Shown here in pieces: positions 40,814-50,080 of a stretch of 64,000 nucleotides of DNA. The DNA lies in assembly GCF_009601765.2 (NCBI RefSeq), contig NZ_CP045699.1, positions 1,054,001 through 1,118,000 of the forward strand. The letters are read 5' to 3'. The stretch's first letter is position 1, and the number at the start of each line of letters is the position of its first letter. The notes under the pieces were generated by a model. The model was not told the DNA's origin. It searched no databases and saw nothing but the letters and a program-made list of their open reading frames with translations. The position numbers and the translations under genes were made by a program. Source of the stretch: Vibrio algicola (GTDB taxonomy: Bacteria > Pseudomonadota > Gammaproteobacteria > Enterobacterales > Vibrionaceae).

Positions 40814-42268
40814 CTAAAGTAATGGATTGAATAAATAGAATAAGCGTTCTAATGCTCGATGAAATAGACTGCGTTTTTGCCATTCATTTGAGTCAATAAG
40901 ATGAGATTGTTCAATATAGGTTTGTTGTACCCAATATAACTCTTTAGTGAATTCATCATCATCGACCGCTAAGGTCAATTCAAAATTGAGCCATAAACTG
41001 CGCATATCAAGATTGACGCTACCAATTAAGCAGTATTGTTGATCAATAACCACCGATTTGGTGTGCAATAAACCACCATCAAATTGATAGATTTTCACTC
41101 CCGCATTGAGTAACTCGGTAAAAAACGATTTTGAGGCCCAGTTAACTAACAAGGAGTCATTCTTTTTTGGGATGATTAATTCGACCGTAACACCACGCTG
41201 AGCGGTCATATTGATCACTTGCAGTAAAATATCACTTGGTACGAAATAAGGGGTAGTGATCCTAACCGAATGTTGCGCTTGATTTATTGCCAACGCTAAC
41301 ACTTGTTGAATGAGATGATCTGGCATGCCAGGGCCTGATGGTACTACTTGAATAGGGTGCAGAGCGCCATTGGTTTCTATCGTGCAAACAGGGAAGGTAG
41401 GCAAGTGACGCTCGCCCGTTTCAACTTCCCAATCCCATGCATGAATAGCGGCCAAGATATTAACCGTCGGGCCAGTAACTCGAACCATCACATCAATCCA
41501 CTGCCCCACGCCAGAGTCTTGTTTGAAGTAAATTGGATCGACCATATTCATTGAGCCGGTATAACCCACTTGATCATCGATGGTAATGATTTTTCGATGC
41601 AGGCGTAAATCAAGACGGCGGAAGAACATACGAAAAGCATTCACTGCCAGCGCTTCTCGAACATCAATACCAGAGGTTCGCATTAAGCTATACCAATGGC
41701 TTCGGAAAAATTTAGGGCTACCAGCAGAATCAATCAGGATTTGAATTTTAACTCCACGTTTAGCCGCTTGTACTAACGCAGCATTGACCGAGTCGATCAA
41801 TCCACCATTTTGCCAAATATAAAATTCGATGCGAATGCTTTCGGTTGCTCCCTCAATATCGCGGATAATCGACAGCAGAATTTTATCGGGTGTGTCTTGC
41901 AGTGAAAGAGTGTTACCACACAGAGCAGGGATAGAAGTGCGATTAGTACAAATATCATGGATCTGCGACAGCTGTAAATTTAATAATTTAGGTTGGTGGG
42001 CTTGGCATTGTTGCAACTGCGTAAACCATTCGCCGTAAGGTTCAAACATTTGTTTAGCACGTTCGGCTCGGGTTCGGCCAAGATTCAGTTCGCCAAATAA
42101 GAAATAACAAATGACCCCAACAAAGGGCAGAATATAGATGATCATTATCCATGCGAGAGACACACTGACCGCGCGGCGTTTTACCACCACTCGGATAGTG
42201 ACTGCTGCTACCAGCAACCAATAACTTATCACACCGGCTAAGGCTAGAATTTGATAAAGTTTTTCCAT
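40814..42268 (-). CDS. cls: Cardiolipin synthase (ClsA type)
   Basis: A 484-residue membrane enzyme that condenses two phosphatidylglycerols to cardiolipin. Two N-terminal membrane segments (about 5-25 and 38-58) are followed by two phospholipase-D HKD motifs: LHRKIITIDDQVGYTGSMN and LLHTKSVVIDQQYCLIGSVN. The C-terminal LFYLFNPLL is typical. The length equals E. coli ClsA (486). It is upstream of metC and divergent from the aromatic permease. Confidence 0.95.
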   Translation of the reverse strand: MEKLYQILALAGVISYWLLVAAVTIRVVVKRRAVSVSLAWIMIIYILPFVGVICYFLFGELNLGRTRAERAKQMFEPYGEWFTQLQQCQAHQPKLLNLQLSQIHDICTNRTSIPALCGNTLSLQDTPDKILLSIIRDIEGATESIRIEFYIWQNGGLIDSVNAALVQAAKRGVKIQILIDSAGSPKFFRSHWYSLMRTSGIDVREALAVNAFRMFFRRLDLRLHRKIITIDDQVGYTGSMNMVDPIYFKQDSGVGQWIDVMVRVTGPTVNILAAIHAWDWEVETGERHLPTFPVCTIETNGALHPIQVVPSGPGMPDHLIQQVLALAINQAQHSVRITTPYFVPSDILLQVINMTAQRGVTVELIIPKKNDSLLVNWASKSFFTELLNAGVKIYQFDGGLLHTKSVVIDQQYCLIGSVNLDMRSLWLNFELTLAVDDDEFTKELYWVQQTYIEQSHLIDSNEWQKRSLFHRALERLFYLFNPLL

Positions 42269-42680
42269 GAACTCGCATTATATAAATCATAAAAACAATG
42301 TCTGATACTCTAGCACTAAATTGATTTAGATTTGAACGCTTTCGATTGAAATATCAAATAAAAAGCCCTCGAACCCAAAGCGGTTTTCAACATAAAGCGA
42401 TTTCAATATGAAGCGGCGAGCTAGCTAAGATAACAGTATAAAAAGATTGCTCTTATGAATAATTGGTGGCGTTTTAATCTGTTTGTTAAGGTTGTTTAAC
42501 CAGTATTCAGCTAGGTTTTTAAAAGAAAATGATAAATTATGCTGCTTTGGCTTTAAATTTGTGACGTAACCTGCTTTACTGATAGTCAACTTTTCGAGAT
42601 CACTGCTTTATTTGTGTGTAAATATAAAAATAAATAACAGAGTGAAAACTGTAAACTTTTGATGTTAAAGGAACAATGTT
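42269..42680. other. Divergent region cls / aromatic permease with possible regulatory elements
   Basis: 412 AT-rich bases. It contains a 14-codon open frame with two adjacent Trp codons (separate entry) and two TGTAAA half-sites (42617-42622 and 42650-42655) that resemble TyrR-box halves. Their partner halves are poor. A plausible but weak plus-strand promoter is TTGTGA, 16 bases, GATAGT, around 42560-42590. Confidence 0.35.
42455..42499 (+). CDS. Possible 14-residue leader peptide with Trp-Trp
   Basis: ATG at 42455 opens MNNWWRFNLFVKVV and stops at 42497-42499, 181 bases before the aromatic amino-acid permease. After it, GGTT-GTTT-AACC and AACCAG...CTAGGTT followed by TTT overlap each other, loosely resembling antiterminator and terminator. 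Against this, there is no good ribosome site, the stems are short, and the Trp codons are very near the start. Given the amount of intergenic DNA here, a Trp-Trp short frame could arise by chance. Tentative. Confidence 0.25.
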   Translation: MNNWWRFNLFVKVV

Positions 42681-43886
42681 GTGAATATGAAATTATTCGG
42701 TAGTTCTCTGATCCTTGCAGGAACCGCATTAGGCGCAGGAATGTTGGGGATCCCCATGGCGCTGGCTCAATTTGGCTTTACAGTCAGTCTGATTTTAATG
42801 ACAGTGATTTTTGTAGGGACCACTTACGGCGCTCTATTGCTGGCAGAAGCCTGTACCAAAACGGCCCAAAATGGCGGAATGAACAGTGTTGCCGAACTGA
42901 CATTGGGAACGGGCGGTAAATACTTCATTAACTTCTTCTTTTATATGCTGCTGATTTGTATTTTAGTGGCTTACACTTTAGGCATTGGTGACTTATTCCA
43001 TAACTTACTGTTAGAAGTGGGTTTAGATGTTGCTCAACCGATTTGTTATGCCGCGTTTACCTTCGTGATGGCGTTTGTGATTATCGCCGGTAAATCTTAT
43101 ATCGATATTCTAAATAGAGTGTTGTTTATATTAATGATCGGCATGTTATTGACGGTTGTGGCGACATTATTTACGCATATCGAGCCAGATTATCTAGCGC
43201 AAACTCCTGTATTCCAATGGCAAGATGTGGTGAAACACAGCACCACCATCTTCACCAGTTTTGGCTCTATGGTGGTGATCCCGTCTTTGGTCATGTATAA
43301 CAAAGAAGCCGATGGGAAACAAATCCGGAATATGATTTTACTTGGTTCGGTTATTCCATTGGTGTGTTATTTAACGTGGTTATTTGCCATTATCGGTAAT
43401 TTAGGCACCGCTGAGATCAGTCAATTTGATAATGTTTCGCAGTTAATCAGTGCATTTGGCGGTCAATCTGGCGCGCTAAAAACCATCATTTCTATTTTTT
43501 CTGCACTAGCATTAATAACCTCATTTTTAGGGGTGTCGATGGCTTTGTTTGACCAAAATAAAGATGGTATTAAAGGGCTAGCGAAAACACTGAACCTAAA
43601 TAGCGGTTTGGTTGCTAAAGTCGCCGTGTTTGCATTAACCTTTATTTTGCCTTTGGTGGTGACGGGATTATTCTCGAATAAGTTTTTAAATATGCTTGAA
43701 TATGCCGGCATTACCTTGGTGTTCTTGGCTATTTGGGGTCCACTCGCCATGGTCCTTAGAGTGCGTAAACCTAGCTTCCAGTTAATGGGAATGAAAGAAC
43801 CTTATACTGCTGGTGGCGGATCTGTAGCGTTGATCATGTCATTTTTCTTTGGTGCCTTTATCTTAATGTCTTGGTTTTTTAACTAA
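42681..43886 (+). CDS. tyrP: Aromatic amino-acid permease (TyrP/Mtr family)
   Basis: A 401-residue, roughly eleven-segment proton symporter of the hydroxy/aromatic amino acid permease family. The first segment SSLILAGTALGAGMLGIPMA and the later segments IFTSFGSMVVIPSLVMYN and SFLGVSMALFDQNKDG parallel E. coli TyrP. Whether it carries tyrosine, tryptophan or both cannot be told. The GTG start at 42681 has AAGGA 8 bases before it; the ATG two codons later would be 14 bases away. Confidence 0.85.
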   Translation: MNMKLFGSSLILAGTALGAGMLGIPMALAQFGFTVSLILMTVIFVGTTYGALLLAEACTKTAQNGGMNSVAELTLGTGGKYFINFFFYMLLICILVAYTLGIGDLFHNLLLEVGLDVAQPICYAAFTFVMAFVIIAGKSYIDILNRVLFILMIGMLLTVVATLFTHIEPDYLAQTPVFQWQDVVKHSTTIFTSFGSMVVIPSLVMYNKEADGKQIRNMILLGSVIPLVCYLTWLFAIIGNLGTAEISQFDNVSQLISAFGGQSGALKTIISIFSALALITSFLGVSMALFDQNKDGIKGLAKTLNLNSGLVAKVAVFALTFILPLVVTGLFSNKFLNMLEYAGITLVFLAIWGPLAMVLRVRKPSFQLMGMKEPYTAGGGSVALIMSFFFGAFILMSWFFN

Positions 43887-43923
43887 GGTTGACGACAAGT
43901 AAGGCACATTGTATTCAATTTCC

Positions 43924-43950
43924 AATGCCGGCTTCGATGTCGGCATTTTT
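43924..43950 (+). terminator. Terminator after the aromatic permease
   Basis: AATGCCG / CGGCATT stem with a 10-base loop and a T-run, about 40 bases after the stop. Confidence 0.8.
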
Positions 43951-44026
43951 GATTCTGTTGTATACTCTTGCTCCTTAATGCTGCCAACAATGTTAGCGAC
44001 GATTTAACCTTCAAATTAGGTGTGAC

Positions 44027-44743
44027 ATGTTTGATATTGTAATGGATAACCCCGATTTTTTAGTGATCAACAAACATCCTAATGTGAGCGTGCACAAAGA
44101 TGATGGTGATACTTCTCTATTGCTTGAGATCAGTAAAGCAACCGGTTATCAATCTCTTTTTTTAGTGCATAGACTCGACAAAATGACCTCAGGATTGCTG
44201 CTCTTGGCTAAAAATCACCAAGCAGCCAGTGAGTTGTCTCAACAGTTTGCAGACCGCGCGGTGACCAAATTTTACCTTGCGATAGGGGTGAAAAAACCAA
44301 AGAAAAAACAAGGCCTCATCTCTGGTGATATGGAGCGTTCACGCCGCTCTAGTTGGAAACTAACGACGACTCAAACTAATCCTGCGCAAACCCAATTTTT
44401 CTCGGTAGCAGGAGAGTCGGGCGAACGTGTCTTTTTATGTAAGCCCAAAACAGGTAAAACTCATCAAATTCGAGTGGCGTTAAATTCAATTGGCTCATCG
44501 ATTGTAGGCGATCCAATTTATACCCCATCGAGCAATGCCGACCGTGGCTATTTGCATGCTTACGCTTTAAAATTCCAATATCAAGGCAACATCGTCGGAG
44601 TACATTGTGACCCATCCGATCCTAAATGGAATCGCCTTGAGAATATGGGTGAGAAGTGGCAAAGCGAGGCGGTTCAACATGCGTTAAAGACATGGGGAAA
44701 ACCGTGTCAGCTTGATTGGCCTGTGATCAAAACCAATAAATAA
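44027..44743 (+). CDS. RluA-family pseudouridine synthase (TIGR01621 type)
   Basis: A 238-residue catalytic domain without an S4 domain. The RluA active-site motif is VHRLDKMTSGLLLLAKN with the catalytic Asp, and KPKTGKTHQIRVALNSIG plus VGDPIY are conserved. The target RNA site is unknown for this subgroup. A methyltransferase-like RNA-modification gene follows at a short distance (about 15-27 bases), so both may act on rRNA or tRNA. Confidence 0.87.
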   Translation: MFDIVMDNPDFLVINKHPNVSVHKDDGDTSLLLEISKATGYQSLFLVHRLDKMTSGLLLLAKNHQAASELSQQFADRAVTKFYLAIGVKKPKKKQGLISGDMERSRRSSWKLTTTQTNPAQTQFFSVAGESGERVFLCKPKTGKTHQIRVALNSIGSSIVGDPIYTPSSNADRGYLHAYALKFQYQGNIVGVHCDPSDPKWNRLENMGEKWQSEAVQHALKTWGKPCQLDWPVIKTNK

Positions 44744-44770
44744 TACACATAATAAAAAGTGAACCTGAAT

Positions 44771-45706
44771 ATGCAAGTTAATGCGCTACCTGATTTTTTT
44801 AATGAACTTAATAAAGCATTGCCAAATTGTGATAACGAAATACGCCGAATTTTTCACGGACGGGGTCGTTTATGGCAAGGCTTAGATCAGCTCACTGCCG
44901 ACTGGTTAGGAACGCAATTAATTGTCAACTTATTCAAGCCGGTGGATGACGAGTTTATGCAGTCGCTAGCGCAAGGTTTACAACATTTAAGCCAAACTGA
45001 GCAATGGAAACACATCGGCGCACAGGGGATTGGATTACAACATCGCTATGAACATGGCGCACCATTTGAAGTGATCACAGGTAATATTGAGTTAAAACCG
45101 GTCGCGATTGAGAATGGCTTAAAATATCAACTTGAGCTGGGTAAGAATCAAAATTCAGGCTTATTTTTAGATATGCGTCTTGGGCGTGAATGGCTACAGC
45201 AACGCGCGCAAGATAAAGCGGTCCTCAACCTTTTTTCATACACTTGTGGATTTTCAGTCGCAGCGATTGAAGGCGGAGCAAGTAAAGTTGTTAATGTGGA
45301 TATGGCGCGCGCATCATTAACCCGTGGGCGAGACAATCACAGATTAAACCAACATGATTTATCGAAAGTGACCTTTATGGGGCACGATATATTTAGATCA
45401 TGGGGTAAAATCACCAAAGCTGGCCCGTATGATGTGATTGTGATTGATCCGCCTAGCTTTCAAAAAGGCAGCTTTGCATTGACTAAAGACTACAAGCGAA
45501 TCTTACGTCGTTTACCGTCATTGTTAACACCGCAGGGCATTGTGCTTGCTTGCGTCAATTCACCAGCCGTCACACAAGACTTCTTAATTGATACCATGCT
45601 AGAAGAAGCGCCAGAGCTTATCTATCAGCAACGTTTAGCTAATCCATTAGAGTTCGCCGATATTGATGAACAAGCCAGTTTGAAGGCGCTAGTGTTTAGT
45701 CGTTAG
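44771..45706 (+). CDS. RlmI/RlmK-like SAM-dependent methyltransferase
   Basis: A class I methyltransferase of about 311 residues, related to the C-terminal domain of RlmKL and to RlmI: SGLFLDMRLGREWLQQRA, then VLNLFSYTCGFSVAAIEGGA (SAM motif I), and VIDPPSFQKGSFALTKDYKR (DPPSF, motif IV). These enzymes modify rRNA bases, but the exact target is not determinable. A GTG four codons earlier (44759) is an alternative start; neither has a strong ribosome site. Confidence 0.82.
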   Translation: MQVNALPDFFNELNKALPNCDNEIRRIFHGRGRLWQGLDQLTADWLGTQLIVNLFKPVDDEFMQSLAQGLQHLSQTEQWKHIGAQGIGLQHRYEHGAPFEVITGNIELKPVAIENGLKYQLELGKNQNSGLFLDMRLGREWLQQRAQDKAVLNLFSYTCGFSVAAIEGGASKVVNVDMARASLTRGRDNHRLNQHDLSKVTFMGHDIFRSWGKITKAGPYDVIVIDPPSFQKGSFALTKDYKRILRRLPSLLTPQGIVLACVNSPAVTQDFLIDTMLEEAPELIYQQRLANPLEFADIDEQASLKALVFSR

Positions 45707-45835
45707 TGAGTTATGTGTCAGATTACTTATCAAGCTCCTCCCCTTGATTGGCATTGTTAATTGACAGTAAAATTTAGGCAGAGTGTAATCAGTGTTTTGA
45801 ATTAAACAGATGACGTTACAATACCAATAAAAAAC

Positions 45836-45875
45836 AAAAACGGCGTACTAACTTTAAGTTAATACGCCGTTTTTA
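45836..45875. terminator. Bidirectional terminator between methyltransferase and aspS
   Basis: AAAAACGGCGTA / TACGCCGTTTTT stem, extended inward by CTAACTT / AAGTTAA (TA-rich), with A-run and T-run on the two sides, between convergent genes. Confidence 0.85.
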
Positions 45876-45895
45876 GATGTAGTTAATCGTGAGTG

Positions 45896-46288
45896 TTATT
45901 TTTTTGCCTCGTCTAAAGACTCACACACTTGTTTTGTTGCTTCTTGTTCGCTGATTAACTTACCGCGTTCATTGCGCAGCACCAGTTTGTAAATAACGCC
46001 TTTGTCGATCACAGCACGTACTTCACTGTCACTGCAGTAATAAGCAATGCTGGCATCGACTAAAGCGCTTGGTGCTATTTCGCCAGTGTTGTTATAAATC
46101 ATCAGCAGTTCAACCGTATGCTCGGTCGATTTAGCGCTCATGATATGCAATGGACCTTGCTTATAAGGTAGGTTCGATTCCAAGATTGTGGCGCGATGAT
46201 CGGCCATTAAAGATACTTTATCAGTTGAGCTACAACCAAATAAAGTCGCACTGGCTAGCAGTGCAAGGATCACGGTTTTTAATTTCAT
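45896..46288 (-). CDS. aspS: Type II secretion pilotin lipoprotein AspS (GspS-beta)
   Basis: A 130-residue lipoprotein. The signal peptide ends in the lipobox LFGC, so Cys19 is lipidated. The mature domain aligns by eye with E. coli YghG and Vibrio AspS: SLMADHRATILESNLP against SLLAKKQAQNISQNLP, then a hydrophobic strand, then Cys85 and Cys122 at the positions of the conserved disulfide. AspS carries the secretin GspD to the outer membrane. The start was set at 46288 because the signal peptide begins there; a longer frame overlaps yciI. It lies 10 bases after the yciI stop, away from the T2SS operon, as is usual for this pilotin. Confidence 0.82.
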   Translation of the reverse strand: MKLKTVILALLASATLFGCSSTDKVSLMADHRATILESNLPYKQGPLHIMSAKSTEHTVELLMIYNNTGEIAPSALVDASIAYYCSDSEVRAVIDKGVIYKLVLRNERGKLISEQEATKQVCESLDEAKK

Positions 46289-46298
46289 ATCAGGCTCT

Positions 46299-46598
46299 TT
46301 ATGGCAGCACTTTTTTGAATGGCTTAACGGTAACGTGGGCATACACGCCCGCATCAATATAAGGGTCGTTATTAGCCCAAGTTTGAGCCTCGGCTAACGA
46401 GCTAAATTCTGCAATCACGGTTGAACCGGTAAAGCCAGCTTCGCCAGGATTGTCTGAATCGATAGCGGGCATCGGGCCTGCAACTAATAGTCGGCCTTCG
46501 TCTTTTAAAGTATTAAGGCGAGCTAAATGTTTTTCGCGCACGCTCATGCGCTTTTCAAGAGAATTTTCAACGTCTTGAGAGAAAATAACATACCACAT
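46299..46598 (-). CDS. yciI: YciI family protein
   Basis: A 99-residue small alpha/beta-barrel (dimeric ferredoxin-like) protein: [60 protein letters not shown] and [17 protein letters not shown]. It matches E. coli YciI closely. No biochemical role is established. The order yciI-aspS here, next to yciA-yciB, follows the vibrio neighbourhood. Confidence 0.92.
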   Translation of the reverse strand: MWYVIFSQDVENSLEKRMSVREKHLARLNTLKDEGRLLVAGPMPAIDSDNPGEAGFTGSTVIAEFSSLAEAQTWANNDPYIDAGVYAHVTVKPFKKVLP

Positions 46599-46774
46599 TG
46601 ATCATAATCCTTTATTTATGTACTCGTTTTACTTCAAGTTATCATTCCATGAAAGTAATAGGTAGGTATTCATGAAAAATCAGAGATATGGCTAATATAC
46701 GCTGCCATAAATAATAAGGCTACCGTTTGGTAACAAAAGCCGCTTGGTAGACTACATTATGCGCACGTGCTGCA

Positions 46775-46870
46775 CAATTATATCCTTCATACTTGAAGCT
46801 ACAGCGTTGTTGACTGCGTTCACTCGCCCTAATCACATAGCGTACTATGTTCATAGGGCATCATTTGGAG
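46775..46870. repeat. Partial dispersed palindromic repeat between yciA and yciI
   Basis: The segment starting ATCCTTCATACTTGAAGCTA and including GCGTTCACTCGCCCTA resembles a dispersed gammaproteobacterial intergenic repeat. Its centre folds strongly: GCCCTA-ATCACATAG / CTATGTTCA-TAGGGC at 46826-46859. The usual second outer arm is not seen, so this appears to be a half copy. It sits just downstream of yciA and may act as its 3' end. Confidence 0.5.
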
Positions 46871-46875
46871 ATAAA

Positions 46876-47271
46876 TTATTTTTTTACCGTTCTTGGGCGG
46901 CCTTCACCATCGATGGCAACATAGTTAAAGGTGGCTTCACATACTTTATTTTTATCACCAATACCATCAACACTAACCGATTTTACCCACACTTCGAGTG
47001 CGATAGATAAAGAGGTATTGCCAACTTTGATGCACTCACCATAACAACACACCACATCACCAACGGTTACGGGCCGCTTAAAAGTAATGCTCGAAACCGA
47101 CACAGTCACCACACGGCTATTGGCGATTTCTTTGGCTAAAATAGCACCGGCTAAATCGAGTTGTGACATGATCCAACCACCGAATATATCGCCATTGGCA
47201 TTGGTATCGGCGGGCATGGCTAGGGTGCGTAAAATCATTGAACCGGTAGGGGTTTCAACAGTTGTGCTCAT
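46876..47271 (-). CDS. yciA: Acyl-CoA thioester hydrolase YciA
   Basis: A 131-residue hot-dog fold thioesterase. The active-site segment NANGDIFGGWIMSQLDLAGA and the following RVVTVSVSSITFKRPVTVGD match YciA, which hydrolyses a wide range of acyl-CoAs. The length is normal. It follows yciB by about 95 bases in the same direction, with a stem-loop in between. Confidence 0.95.
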   Translation of the reverse strand: MSTTVETPTGSMILRTLAMPADTNANGDIFGGWIMSQLDLAGAILAKEIANSRVVTVSVSSITFKRPVTVGDVVCCYGECIKVGNTSLSIALEVWVKSVSVDGIGDKNKVCEATFNYVAIDGEGRPRTVKK

Positions 47272-47304
47272 TTGTTTTTCCTAAATCGGGCTTTCTGATA
47301 ATCA

Positions 47305-47328
47305 AATCGCCACATAATAGTGGCGATT
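47305..47328 (-). terminator. Stem-loop after yciB
   Basis: AATCGCCAC / GTGGCGATT perfect 9-bp stem with a 6-base loop. The minus-strand tail TTGATTATC is only weakly T-rich. It could terminate yciB or act as an attenuator before yciA. Confidence 0.5.
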
Positions 47329-47367
47329 GATAGTTAAAATAATACAGATTATAACCAAAGCGAGAAA

Positions 47368-47907
47368 TTATTTCTCTTGGTTTTCTTTCGGCATATATTT
47401 GTAGATATAAAAGCCAGTTAAGATGGTGTAACTGAAGGTGGCGATGAGTAGTCCAAAAACTTTGAAATTAACCCAAACATCTAATGGTAATCGGTAAGCG
47501 ACATAGATGTTGATCACCGCGCACACCGCAAAAAAAGCCACCCAAGCAAGGTTAACGCGTTTCCATACTTGATCGGGTAGGGTGATCTCTTTACCTAGCA
47601 TGCCTTTTATCACAGGTTTGCCCAGGTAATCAGACACTAAAAGGCCAACTGAGAATAAAACATAAATAATGGTGACTTTCCATTTGATGAAATTATCATC
47701 GTGGAAAAACAGTGTCATACCGCCAAAAATTGCCACCATCAAAAAGGTGATGATTTGCATTTTCTCTACTTTTTTATACACAAAGTAAGTCACAGCAACT
47801 TGCACAGCCGTGGCAACGATGAGTGCTCCAGTCGCCACATAAATGTCATAGCTTTTGTACAAGAAAAAGAAAATAACCAGTGGAATAAAATCAATAATTT
47901 GCTTCAT
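47368..47907 (-). CDS. yciB: Inner membrane-spanning protein YciB
   Basis: A 179-residue inner-membrane protein with five hydrophobic segments, beginning [20 protein letters not shown] and including [20 protein letters not shown] and [13 protein letters not shown] motif (here [20 protein letters not shown]). It is the septation protein A/IspZ family, linked to cell-envelope synthesis and septation. It lies upstream of yciA as in E. coli. Confidence 0.95.
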   Translation of the reverse strand: MKQIIDFIPLVIFFFLYKSYDIYVATGALIVATAVQVAVTYFVYKKVEKMQIITFLMVAIFGGMTLFFHDDNFIKWKVTIIYVLFSVGLLVSDYLGKPVIKGMLGKEITLPDQVWKRVNLAWVAFFAVCAVINIYVAYRLPLDVWVNFKVFGLLIATFSYTILTGFYIYKYMPKENQEK

Positions 47908-47990
47908 GCGTTCTTTAATTAGTTTGTCAATGATGGGGTCAGTCTAATCATTTTCATTAGAATAGAAACTGTTTAGAGATATTTTGCGAC

Positions 47991-48012
47991 AAAAAAGGAG
48001 CAAAACTGCTCC
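47991..48012 (-). terminator. Terminator after the trp operon
   Basis: On the minus strand GGAGCA / TGCTCC with a 4-base loop followed by six T, about 40 bases after the trpA stop. Confidence 0.85.
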
Positions 48013-48052
48013 CTTTGTTTAAATATTCAACACTCGTTGCTAACTTGTGTCT

Positions 48053-48880
48053 TTATTTTAGTGTCGCCGCTTTCATGCCAGAGACAAATGTGGCCAGTTT
48101 ATCTAGCATCTGTTGCGGGTTATCTTTATTAGCCTCAATGATTTTCACTACTGCAGAGCCTGAAATTGCGCCTGCTGCGCCAGCGGTGATCGCTTGGTGT
48201 ACTTGGGCCGGCTCTGAAATACCAAATCCTAATAATGCAGGAGGAGCATTAAATTGATTTAAGCGTTCAAGCAAGGCATGTACTGGCATATTGGCTTTGG
48301 TTTCGGCCCCAGTCACACCCGAGCGAGACAGCAAATAAGTGTAACCGCATCCTAAGCTTGAGACTTGCTCTAATGTGGTGTTATTAGCGGTTGGTGGCGC
48401 AATAAAAATAGGGTGGATGCCGTGAGCTTTGGCGGCGCTATTAAATGGTTCGCTCTCACCGGTTGGCACGTCGGCAATTAACACTGAATCAACACCGGCT
48501 TGTTGGCAACGAGCATAAAAGTCATCAATACCACGGGCAAACACTAAGTTGGCATAAACCAATAAGCCAATTGGCATATCTGGGTATTCACGGCGAATTT
48601 GAGTAATGATCTCAAAACAAGTATCTGGCGTGGTGCCTGAATCTAGTGCGCGAATATTTGCCCCTTGAATGGTTGGGCCATCGGCAAGAGGATCTGAAAA
48701 CGGAAATCCTAGCTCTAATGCATCAGCGCCTGATTGGATCAAAGTATGGATAATCTCCAGGGATTGCTCAGGGTTTGGATCGCCAATGGTGACAAAAGGA
48801 ACAAACGCGCCTTGGTTTTTGGCTTCGAGCGCATTAAATAACGCTTCATAACGACCGGTGTGAGTGGTTGAGTTTGTCAT
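48053..48880 (-). CDS. trpA: Tryptophan synthase alpha chain
   Basis: A 275-residue TIM barrel that cleaves indole-3-glycerol phosphate and passes indole to TrpB. Motifs [39 protein letters not shown] (catalytic Glu and Asp), and [17 protein letters not shown] are all present. Its start overlaps the trpB stop by one base, coupling translation. Last gene of the trp operon. Confidence 0.98.
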   Translation of the reverse strand: MTNSTTHTGRYEALFNALEAKNQGAFVPFVTIGDPNPEQSLEIIHTLIQSGADALELGFPFSDPLADGPTIQGANIRALDSGTTPDTCFEIITQIRREYPDMPIGLLVYANLVFARGIDDFYARCQQAGVDSVLIADVPTGESEPFNSAAKAHGIHPIFIAPPTANNTTLEQVSSLGCGYTYLLSRSGVTGAETKANMPVHALLERLNQFNAPPALLGFGISEPAQVHQAITAGAAGAISGSAVVKIIEANKDNPQQMLDKLATFVSGMKAATLK

Positions 48881-50070
48881 TAGACCGCTCCTTTATCTTC
48901 TAATAGTTTGTGTACGGTGAAAATATCTTTATCACCACGGCCGGATAAGTTCACCACTAACAGTTGTTCTTTTTCCGGATCCTCGTACGCCATTTTTAAC
49001 GCATAAGCCAATGCATGAGAGGACTCTAAAGCAGGAATGATACCTTCATGTGAAGCGAGATTTTGGAACGCATCGAGTGCTTCATCATCGGTAATGGATA
49101 CATATTGCGCCCGACCTGTCGCATTCAAATGAGCATGTTGTGGTCCCACTGATGGAAAATCAAGCCCAGCAGAAACAGAGTAAGACTCTTCAATTTGACC
49201 AAAGCTGTCTTGCATTAGTGGGGATTTCATACCAAAGAAGATACCGGTTTTACCATGTTTTAATGGCGCGCCGTGTTGGTCGGTATCAATGCCTAAACCG
49301 GCAGGTTCGACCCCAATTAACCCCACTTCGGTATCGGGAATGAAATCGGCAAACATACCGATTGCATTTGAGCCGCCGCCGACACAGGCAATAACGGCAT
49401 CGGGCAGACGACCTTCACGAGCGAGAATTTGATTCTTGGTTTCTTCGCCGATCATACGTTGGAATTCACGCACAATGGTTGGGAATGGGTGAGGGCCTGC
49501 CGCAGTGCCAAGTAGGTAGTGCGCGTCTTCATAAGTTGCAGACCAGTCACGCAGCGCTTCATTACAGGCATCTTTTAACGTGGCAGAACCTGAATGAACT
49601 GGGATCACTTCCGCGCCCATCAGCTTCATGCGAAATACATTGGGGCTTTGTCGCTCAACATCTTTAGCGCCCATGTATACGCGGCATTTTAAGTCCAGTA
49701 AAGCACAAGCGAGTGCTGCGGCAACGCCATGTTGTCCCGCGCCGGTTTCGGCAATAATTTCTTTCTTACCCATGCGTTTAGCTAATAATGCCTGACCTAA
49801 CACTTGGTTGGTTTTGTGCGCGCCGCCGTGCAACAGATCTTCACGCTTTAGATACAGTTTTGTTTTGGTGCCTTTGGTCATGTTGCGGCATAAAGTTAAT
49901 GCGGTTGGGCGACCGGCATATTCTTGTAATAAGCCCATGAATTCTGCTTGGAAAGCTTCATCTTGTTGCGAGTCGATAAAAGCTTGTTCTAGTTGATCAA
50001 GCGCGGGAACCAGAATTTGTGGGACATATTGACCACCAAATTCACCAAAATAAGGGTCTAACTTAGGCAT
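48880..50070 (-). CDS. trpB: Tryptophan synthase beta chain
   Basis: A 396-residue PLP enzyme condensing indole with serine. The PLP lysine lies in [20 protein letters not shown], the phosphate loop is [12 protein letters not shown], and the C-terminal [16 protein letters not shown] is conserved. It is 10 bases after trpCF. The length is normal (E. coli 397). Confidence 0.98.
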   Translation of the reverse strand: MPKLDPYFGEFGGQYVPQILVPALDQLEQAFIDSQQDEAFQAEFMGLLQEYAGRPTALTLCRNMTKGTKTKLYLKREDLLHGGAHKTNQVLGQALLAKRMGKKEIIAETGAGQHGVAAALACALLDLKCRVYMGAKDVERQSPNVFRMKLMGAEVIPVHSGSATLKDACNEALRDWSATYEDAHYLLGTAAGPHPFPTIVREFQRMIGEETKNQILAREGRLPDAVIACVGGGSNAIGMFADFIPDTEVGLIGVEPAGLGIDTDQHGAPLKHGKTGIFFGMKSPLMQDSFGQIEESYSVSAGLDFPSVGPQHAHLNATGRAQYVSITDDEALDAFQNLASHEGIIPALESSHALAYALKMAYEDPEKEQLLVVNLSGRGDKDIFTVHKLLEDKGAV

Positions 50071-50080
50071 GGTATTTTCC

